Under the pieces are notes generated by a model. It searched no databases, was not told where the DNA came from, and saw only the letters and a program-made list of their open reading frames with translations. Below, one piece after another: positions 59,361-64,000 of a DNA stretch of 64,000 nucleotides (the first letter of the stretch is position 1; each line of letters begins with the position of its first letter). The DNA is from an uncultured Pseudomonadota bacterium (lineage in GTDB: Bacteria > Pseudomonadota > Alphaproteobacteria > Rs-D84). The stretch is taken from assembly GCA_902801125.1 (NCBI GenBank), contig CADCGT010000005.1:22890-86889 (forward strand). The letters are read 5' to 3'. Made by a program: the position numbers and the translations under genes.

Positions 59361-59521
59361 ATGCCGGTTTTTAGCCAAAATTTGCCCTTTGCTTGACAGT
59401 TTTGACTATAAAAATATTGAATTGCCAGACAGTTTGCTTAGCACTTTTATAAATTTAACGTGTTTTTTATAAAAAGCACACTATTTTTTATAACTAATTT
59501 GAGCGAATTTAAATTATGTGA

Positions 59522-59527
59522 TATAAT
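59522..59527 (+). promoter_or_regulatory. Extended -10 element of the AT-rich pair
   Basis: TGTGATATAATT precedes the gene at 59566 by about 40 bases, with AAGAGG in the leader. Confidence 0.5.
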
Positions 59528-59565
59528 TCTTAGGAATATAAATTAAAATTTATAAGAGGCAGAAT

Positions 59566-60027
59566 ATGAAAAAAAATAATGTATCAATACTAAATACAGT
59601 TATAAAAACTATAATATCTATTGCTTTGGTTGTGTTTTTATGGTGGTTTATTATGCATAAACTTATAAGTCCAGTGAGATTGACAACAATAACAGAAGAA
59701 GTAATCTTTCGTGTTTTTGTTGTGTTGTTCGATTTTTTATGTGTATATATACTTTGGAAAATCATTCCTTATGATACAAAAGAATGGATAAAGAATTGGA
59801 GAAAAGAGGATTTTGTAAAAACAGGTAGTGTATTATCTTTAATAAGCACAATTATTAAAATACCCCTTGCTGTATTTGGAAGTTGGTTTTTTGTCATGAA
59901 TATTTCTATGCTACCCTTTTTATGGATATTTGATGAAACAATTTTAGGATATATTTTAATGTTTATAATCTTTTGTTTGATATTACCGGGAGATATAAAA
60001 CATTGGATAAAACAATGGAATAAATAA
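59566..60027 (+). CDS. AT-rich integral membrane protein, unknown
   Basis: A 153-residue protein with about four hydrophobic segments. Two related halves end in PYDTKEWIKNWRKED and PGDIKHWIKQWNK, which suggests an internal duplication of a two-helix unit. Codons are strongly A/T-ending, unlike the core genes. The start follows AGAGGCAGAAT. It is followed at 13 bases by a membrane-anchored protein gene, and the pair lies within the island next to tRNA-Tyr. Confidence 0.65.
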   Translation: MKKNNVSILNTVIKTIISIALVVFLWWFIMHKLISPVRLTTITEEVIFRVFVVLFDFLCVYILWKIIPYDTKEWIKNWRKEDFVKTGSVLSLISTIIKIPLAVFGSWFFVMNISMLPFLWIFDETILGYILMFIIFCLILPGDIKHWIKQWNK

Positions 60028-60040
60028 AAGGAAATAGTAG

Positions 60041-60745
60041 ATGAAGGATAATATAAAAATTATCATTGCTTTGATACTATTTTGTATTGCATCTGTTATA
60101 GGGAAAGAAATATATCATAGTGTTAGGAAACCTGTGCAGAAGGCGAACATTCCAACTGTGGTTGAAGATGCTAATGCAAAATATCGTTTAAAAAATATAA
60201 ATGATAATGTGGTTGTAAGCGTTGATAATAAATATACACAAGACCATTATGAATATAATTTTCCGGTATCTGATTCAAGAAAAACATTTAAAGAAAATAT
60301 GGAATATCAATCCGATAGTCAAAAATTATATCAAAAACAAAATGCTGAATTGATTATAGAAGCAGGTAAAGCATATGGATATATAATAGCCGGTGATTAT
60401 AAACCGATAGGATATTGTGCTAAATATTATCCTGTAAATACATATAAACAAAAATTTGATGCACGTTTTAAAGATGTAAAAATAAAAGCAGAAACTATTT
60501 TAAATAAAGCATATGGTAGTAACGGTGCAATAAATTTTAAAAATAGTATCGTATCAAATCAAGAAGTTGTAAAAGCATCATATCAACAAGCAGAGGATGA
60601 ATATTTATCAACAAAAAAACTTGTTGTTAGTGATGGTATTCAGAATTTGACACGAGAACAGTATTGCAAAATGATAGATGACAATGCTGATTTTGTGGTT
60701 GATGAAGACTATAAAAAATTTAAAATGATTGCACCAAATTTCTAA
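60041..60745 (+). CDS. AT-rich membrane-anchored protein, unknown
   Basis: A 234-residue protein with an N-terminal hydrophobic segment (residues 5-20, possibly a signal) and a Tyr/Lys/Asn-rich extracytoplasmic body with two Cys (GYCAKYY, YCKMIDD). No family recognised. The start follows AAAGGAAATAGTAG. Composition matches its upstream partner, which supports joint acquisition. Confidence 0.65.
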   Translation: MKDNIKIIIALILFCIASVIGKEIYHSVRKPVQKANIPTVVEDANAKYRLKNINDNVVVSVDNKYTQDHYEYNFPVSDSRKTFKENMEYQSDSQKLYQKQNAELIIEAGKAYGYIIAGDYKPIGYCAKYYPVNTYKQKFDARFKDVKIKAETILNKAYGSNGAINFKNSIVSNQEVVKASYQQAEDEYLSTKKLVVSDGIQNLTREQYCKMIDDNADFVVDEDYKKFKMIAPNF

Positions 60746-60765
60746 AGCATATTTGCATAGAAGCA

Positions 60766-62253
60766 TCAAAGTTTTAACAATACCTGTTTAGCATCTGTAT
60801 CAGAATTACGTTTATATTTCTGCTTAGGGCTATTTGGTTTATTCGGAACCGTTTTAACAACAAGACCGTCATCCAATAATGGTTTTAAAACCTTTTTCAT
60901 AAAGTATACCCTGCTATTATAACGACTATGTGACATTATTTCAATCAAAGACCGCGGAACTTTCATAAATTCTAATAACTCATCCAAATTATATTGAGCT
61001 TGATCACTAACTTGATCACTAACTTGATCACTAACTTGATCACGGACCTGATCAACTCGTTGCCTAAAATTATCTGTAAACAATCTTACAGGCCACTCAA
61101 ACTTAAATATAGCATCATCTGTAACAACTGGCACTGTTCCAGCATATAGCTTGGCGTATTTAAATATATTTTTTATACCGGACCCAAGCTCTTCAGCCAA
61201 GCCTATTTCTTTAAAAAAGCCGGCTATATTTGGATTTTTTGGATACGGTGAATTGGTTTTTGGATTTATATTCCCGTACAAAAATGGCTTGTTTCCGTTG
61301 TCCGTATAGATTTTGCTTTTTTCTATTATAAAACGAGCTGGTACCTGCTTGGTATACTCGCGATGTATTAACAAATTAACAGCAATCTCTCTAAATATAA
61401 CAGATCGTATATCTATTCTGACAGTATTATTGTTATCTAAATAAAACTTTTCAGGCAAATGCTTGTTTATAAACGTCATTATCTTATCGTAACTGTCAAT
61501 AAGATTTGTTTTAATTTCACATCTATCATCATACCGATCTGCGTTTTCTATTTTACATATCAAATCAGTTTTATAATGAGGCAAAACCGAATGAATAACA
61601 TCATCCTTACCAAACAATAACACAGCAGCCAAAGTAAAACCTTCTTGATGTGAAGGAAAATCTGTTCGATACAGTGAGGCACTTCTCAACAACTCCATAT
61701 CATCCATACGTCCCCAAGGATGATCAGGTCTTCTCAATACTGCTCGTTTTCTAGCTTCTTTTATTAAATCGGATCTTAATTCATTTATTGTTATTCCTTG
61801 AACGATACGATTCTCTGTGTATGTATTTTGTTTTTTCATATACAATTCCGACACTTTGGACTGTATATCCGTTATATCCAGATCCCCGTCTTCATTTCGC
61901 ACATAAATCTTTCCATTCCGTCTATGAACCTCCGAACTTTCTGGAACTTCAATAACCAAAACAGTTTTTCCAGCAACAACGATATCACCCACACTTAAAT
62001 ACAACGGCGGATTAATTTTCGTTGGATTATTAACAGTTGTAACAAAATCCTTTTTATACCTATCCACATTATCGGCAGACACACCTAGAATCTTTTTATC
62101 ATCGGACACACCGAGCAAAATTACTCCGCCACAAGTATTTGAAAAAGCACAAACAGTCTCATAAACGCTTTTAGGAATATCACCACTTGCTGCCTTGAAC
62201 TCAATTTTTAAGCCTTCACCATTTTTAATAAGATTCAGTATATCATAATTCAT
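60766..62253 (-). CDS. AlbA_2/Schlafen-type ATP-binding transcriptional regulator-like protein (COG2865)
   Basis: A 495-residue protein. An N-terminal AlbA_2 (divergent AAA-4/Schlafen) nucleic-acid-binding domain spans about residues 10-130: EFKAASGDIPKSVYETVCAF, GGVILLGVSDD, KIYVRNED. A HATPase-like region with REIAVNLLIHREYT and GLAEELGSGIKNIFKYA follows, then a winged-helix end. A DQVSDQV tract links the last two parts. Such proteins are frequent in mobile and defence-rich regions, but function is rarely known. The ATG at 62253 follows GGTGGATTTAT; the frame is open upstream to 62340. Confidence 0.82.
   Translation of the reverse strand: MNYDILNLIKNGEGLKIEFKAASGDIPKSVYETVCAFSNTCGGVILLGVSDDKKILGVSADNVDRYKKDFVTTVNNPTKINPPLYLSVGDIVVAGKTVLVIEVPESSEVHRRNGKIYVRNEDGDLDITDIQSKVSELYMKKQNTYTENRIVQGITINELRSDLIKEARKRAVLRRPDHPWGRMDDMELLRSASLYRTDFPSHQEGFTLAAVLLFGKDDVIHSVLPHYKTDLICKIENADRYDDRCEIKTNLIDSYDKIMTFINKHLPEKFYLDNNNTVRIDIRSVIFREIAVNLLIHREYTKQVPARFIIEKSKIYTDNGNKPFLYGNINPKTNSPYPKNPNIAGFFKEIGLAEELGSGIKNIFKYAKLYAGTVPVVTDDAIFKFEWPVRLFTDNFRQRVDQVRDQVSDQVSDQVSDQAQYNLDELLEFMKVPRSLIEIMSHSRYNSRVYFMKKVLKPLLDDGLVVKTVPNKPNSPKQKYKRNSDTDAKQVLLKL
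61001..61053 (-). repeat. 12-bp tandem repeat inside the AlbA_2 gene
   Basis: Three exact TGATCACTAACT units and two degenerate ones encode a DQVS tract. Minisatellites of this kind are common in COG2865 genes and can vary in copy number without shifting the frame. Confidence 0.85.
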
Positions 62254-62430
62254 ATAAATCCACCAACTAATTACATATGAATTATTAACTAAAAAAAAAT
62301 CAAAATCCACAATAATCAAAATTAAAAAATTTATTTCCAATAAATTTTTAAGATTTTTTTAATTGTTTATTCTCGTATTGGTGCTGCACTTCGTTCGCAC
62401 CGATCCACCCACCCCACATTGCAAAATAAA

Positions 62431-62452
62431 AAATGACCCGTTTGGGTCATTT
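62431..62452 (-). terminator. Terminator of the tRNA operon
   Basis: AAATGACCC pairs with GGGTCATTT around GTTT, followed on the minus strand by TTTATTTT. Confidence 0.75.
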
Positions 62453-62459
62453 TCTATTT

Positions 62460-62546
62460 TGGTGGGAGTGGGTGGATTCGAACCACCTCAGGCTTAAGCC
62501 AACAGATTTACAGTCTGCCCCGGCTCTCCAACTCCGGCGCACGCCC
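62460..62546 (-). tRNA. tRNA-Tyr (GTA)
   Basis: Class II tRNA with a long variable arm. Acceptor GGGCGTG with CACTCCC (one C-T mismatch), anticodon loop CTGTAAA (GTA), T-loop TTCGAAT, encoded CCA. Confidence 0.93.
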
Positions 62547-62592
62547 AGAACTTAATTTTTGTGGCCTGCCACACGAAGCCTTTGGCGAAGTA

Positions 62593-62667
62593 TGGTGCGG
62601 GCAGCGGGACTCGAACCCGCACATCAAGCTTGGAAGGCTTGCGTACTAGCCCTTGTACTATGCCCGC
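62593..62667 (-). tRNA. tRNA-Gly (TCC)
   Basis: Acceptor GCGGGCA with TGCCCGC, anticodon loop CTTCCAA (TCC), T-loop TTCGAGT, encoded CCA. Upstream of tRNA-Tyr in one transcript. Confidence 0.95.
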
Positions 62668-62688
62668 GATAAATTCAAAGGCAAATCG

Positions 62689-62716
62689 ATTATATACTAA
62701 TTTATTGCAAAATCAA
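62689..62716 (-). promoter_or_regulatory. Promoter of tRNA-Gly/tRNA-Tyr
   Basis: On the minus strand TTGATT, a 16-base spacer and TATAAT, about 22 bases before tRNA-Gly. Confidence 0.7.
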
Positions 62717-62777
62717 GCGTAAATTACCGCGCGCAATCATTTTTTTTGTTCCGCAAAGAAATCGCGCATAGGAAAAC

Positions 62778-62833
62778 AAACATTCTATAAATGCTTGTCC
62801 TAGGAAACATTTTCAATTATAATAAGAAATGTT
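62778..62833 (+). promoter_or_regulatory. Promoter with dyad operators ahead of the HTH gene
   Basis: TTGTCC at 62795, a 17-base spacer and TATAAT at 62818. The -10 is framed by AACATTT at 62806 and AAATGTT at 62827. A second imperfect dyad, AACATTCTATAAATGCTT, lies upstream from 62779. The layout suggests autorepression by the downstream regulator. Confidence 0.6.
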
Positions 62834-62867
62834 CAAAGCGTTCTAGTAAAACAAGGAGGGATATAGT

Positions 62868-63125
62868 ATGACACATGACGATTTGTGGAGTGCGATTGTA
62901 AAATTGGCGGCATCGCGCAATATGTCTTGTTCAGGGCTTGCGCGGTTTGCGGGCCTTGACGCGACGACATTTAACAAAAGCAAGCGGTTCAGTAAATATG
63001 GTCAACCGCGTTGGCCGTCCACTTACAGCCTTGCCAAAGTATTAAACGCAATAGGCATAACAATGTCTGATTTTGTGAACTTTATGCCGCCGCACGATGA
63101 TGGGAATTCGTCCCGGCATAAATAA
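62868..63125 (+). CDS. HTH regulator resembling the N-terminus of LexA-like S24 proteins
   Basis: An 85-residue helix-turn-helix protein: HDDLWSAIVKLAASRNMSCS, GLARFAGLDATTFNKSKR and PRWPSTYSLAKVLNAIG. This is the DNA-binding head normally fused to an S24 peptidase in alphaproteobacteria. The frame ends after FVNFMPPHDDGNSS with no peptidase domain. It starts after AAGGAGG. It is probably a free repressor that binds the AACATTT dyads in its own promoter. Confidence 0.8.
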   Translation: MTHDDLWSAIVKLAASRNMSCSGLARFAGLDATTFNKSKRFSKYGQPRWPSTYSLAKVLNAIGITMSDFVNFMPPHDDGNSSRHK

Positions 63126-63185
63126 CTTTGCGCATTGTAAATTTTTTTCTTGTGTTATACATTGCGTTTTTGTTAGAATATTTTT

Positions 63186-63374
63186 GTCGGTGGGTGTTCC
63201 GCCGATGGGGTGTAACGACCCGATTACAAGTTGTCGCAAGACGTAAAAAAATCTCCAACCGTCAGGTTGGAGGGTTGTGAATAATATGGGCATGTTCCAT
63301 AAAATAAGCACACAATTCTTGTAAATTGTCGTTAACCTCCAACCACTTGAATTTTTCGGTGGTTTTTTATTTGT
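63186..63374 (+). ncRNA. Structured leader or small RNA upstream of a YVD gene
   Basis: About 190 bases without a good frame, behind TTGTGT/TAGAAT (63150-63179). Hairpins include TCGG..CCGA, GTCGCAAGAC, CTCCAACC..GGTTGGAG (63264-63283) and ACAATT..AATTGT, then a terminator (ACCAC..GGTGGTTTTTT, 63350-63370). CCTCCAACC at 63345 could replace CTCCAACC as partner of GGTTGGAGG, so alternative folds exist. Could be an attenuator for the gene at 63418 or a separate RNA. Confidence 0.5.
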
Positions 63375-63417
63375 TTTTGCGTCGCAAAAACAAAAGGGAA
63401 CAAGGAGGACATACACA

Positions 63418-64000
63418 ATGAACAAAAAATTACTTTTCGGTTTAATCGGCGCGATTGTTGCAACCGGCGCATTTGCGAACCAGATTGTCACAAGCCAAAC
63501 ATACGTTGATAATATGGACGCATTAAAACAAGATAAAATTACCGCCGGCACAACTGGGGCGGTTGTCACATACAACGGTACCGCGGACGGCCAAACACAA
63601 TTCACCGAACGCGCAATATACGATGGTTCGGCGACCTATGATGCAACAACCGATGCAAATAAATTGATTACCGCCGGGGCGGTGAATACAATGACCCCGG
63701 AATTACCAACCGGAAGGGCAAATGCCGCGGTCACATACGATGCCAACGGTAATATCGGCGGCGAACGGCGCATTGATGATTCGGGCGGAAGAGCCTCAGT
63801 TTTAACTCCTAGAAGCGATGAATGGTTAACAAGTGTAAGTGGGGTAAAGGGTACGCTAAAATATATAACATCAGTTCAATCTGCTAGTACCGTGCCTTCT
63901 GGTGGTATGTTTTTTTTGCCAGTATTTTCAGAAAACGAAGATACGCCCACATTTGGTAGGGTGACGGTGGCTAATTCAGTAGAGGATTTAGGCACATGGA
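63418..64000 (+). CDS. YVD-family secreted protein, partial (runs off the window)
   Basis: Open from the ATG at 63418 to the window end, 194 codons so far. The signal peptide (ending FANQ) and head IVTSQTYVDNMDALKQDK match the other two YVD proteins. The body has AAxVTYDANGNIGGE-type units. From about 63790 codons turn A/T-rich (variable region), while the head uses the core codon style. The start follows AAGGAGG behind a structured leader and terminator. Confidence 0.75.
   Translation, partial: MNKKLLFGLIGAIVATGAFANQIVTSQTYVDNMDALKQDKITAGTTGAVVTYNGTADGQTQFTERAIYDGSATYDATTDANKLITAGAVNTMTPELPTGRANAAVTYDANGNIGGERRIDDSGGRASVLTPRSDEWLTSVSGVKGTLKYITSVQSASTVPSGGMFFLPVFSENEDTPTFGRVTVANSVEDLGTW

Noticed and set aside
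61001..61053. Possible CRISPR or regulatory repeat
   Set aside because: The 12-bp units are in frame and encode a DQVS tract in the AlbA_2-type protein.

Overview
The window reads as the chromosome of a Gram-negative alphaproteobacterium, probably an uncultured, host- or gut-associated lineage with a moderately reduced genome. The evidence is an alphaproteobacterial-looking rRNA operon (16S, tRNA-Ile, 23S, 5S), lipid A and LPS-export genes (lpxD, fabZ, lptF, lptD, a PagL-like barrel), a DUF4167-like protein, and an HTH of the type that in alphaproteobacteria is normally fused to an S24 peptidase. The lineage placement is inference. Most genes share one codon style. A few (2437..3618, 24344..27434, 59566..62253 and parts of the YVD surface proteins) are markedly AT-richer and look acquired or recombined.

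Layout. 1-3.7 kb: an LpoB-like lipoprotein, a VIT-type transporter, a structured ncRNA and two secreted proteins. 3.7-8.8 kb: fabZ/lpxD on the minus strand, then dnaX, a pilin, an OmpA-type lipoprotein and Skp. 8.8-15.1 kb: a DUF4167-like gene, then an operon of three large pilin-like proteins followed by a zinc-ribbon protein, a small secreted protein and an RluA-type pseudouridine synthase. 15.3-18.5 kb: a 1087-residue Cys-rich secreted protein. 18.9-24.3 kb: the rRNA operon. 24.3-27.4 kb: a run of small membrane proteins and a transglutaminase-like protein. 27.5-33 kb: a zeta-toxin-like kinase, a YVD surface protein, an OmpA-like protein, ComF and an ankyrin protein. 33-44.7 kb: valS, an acyl-ACP thioesterase, a YVD protein, ppdK, a PagL-like protein, a second Cys-rich giant, rplU and rpmA. 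44.7-48.7 kb: nusA-infB. 48.9-55.8 kb: lptF-lptD-surA-like-rlmN, a TrpF-like barrel and an outer-membrane barrel. 55.9-58.4 kb: the third Cys-rich giant. 58.5-64 kb: small genes, an AT-rich island beside tRNA-Tyr, tRNA-Gly, an HTH regulator with dyad operators, a structured leader and a truncated YVD protein.

Functionally the window is dominated by envelope biology: LPS synthesis and export, periplasmic chaperones, cell-wall activation, pilins and several families of secreted proteins. Three threads stand out. First, an intergenic repeat family built from TAGTGGTTAG words occurs eight times, always at gene 3' ends, and often supplies the stop codon. Second, three consecutive giant pilins share a DLNMGG-like motif. 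Third, there are two paralogous secreted families: Cys-rich giants, and YVD proteins with a conserved head and a variable body. Several genes have a good -10 box only 6-12 bases before the ATG, which suggests leaderless or near-leaderless mRNAs.
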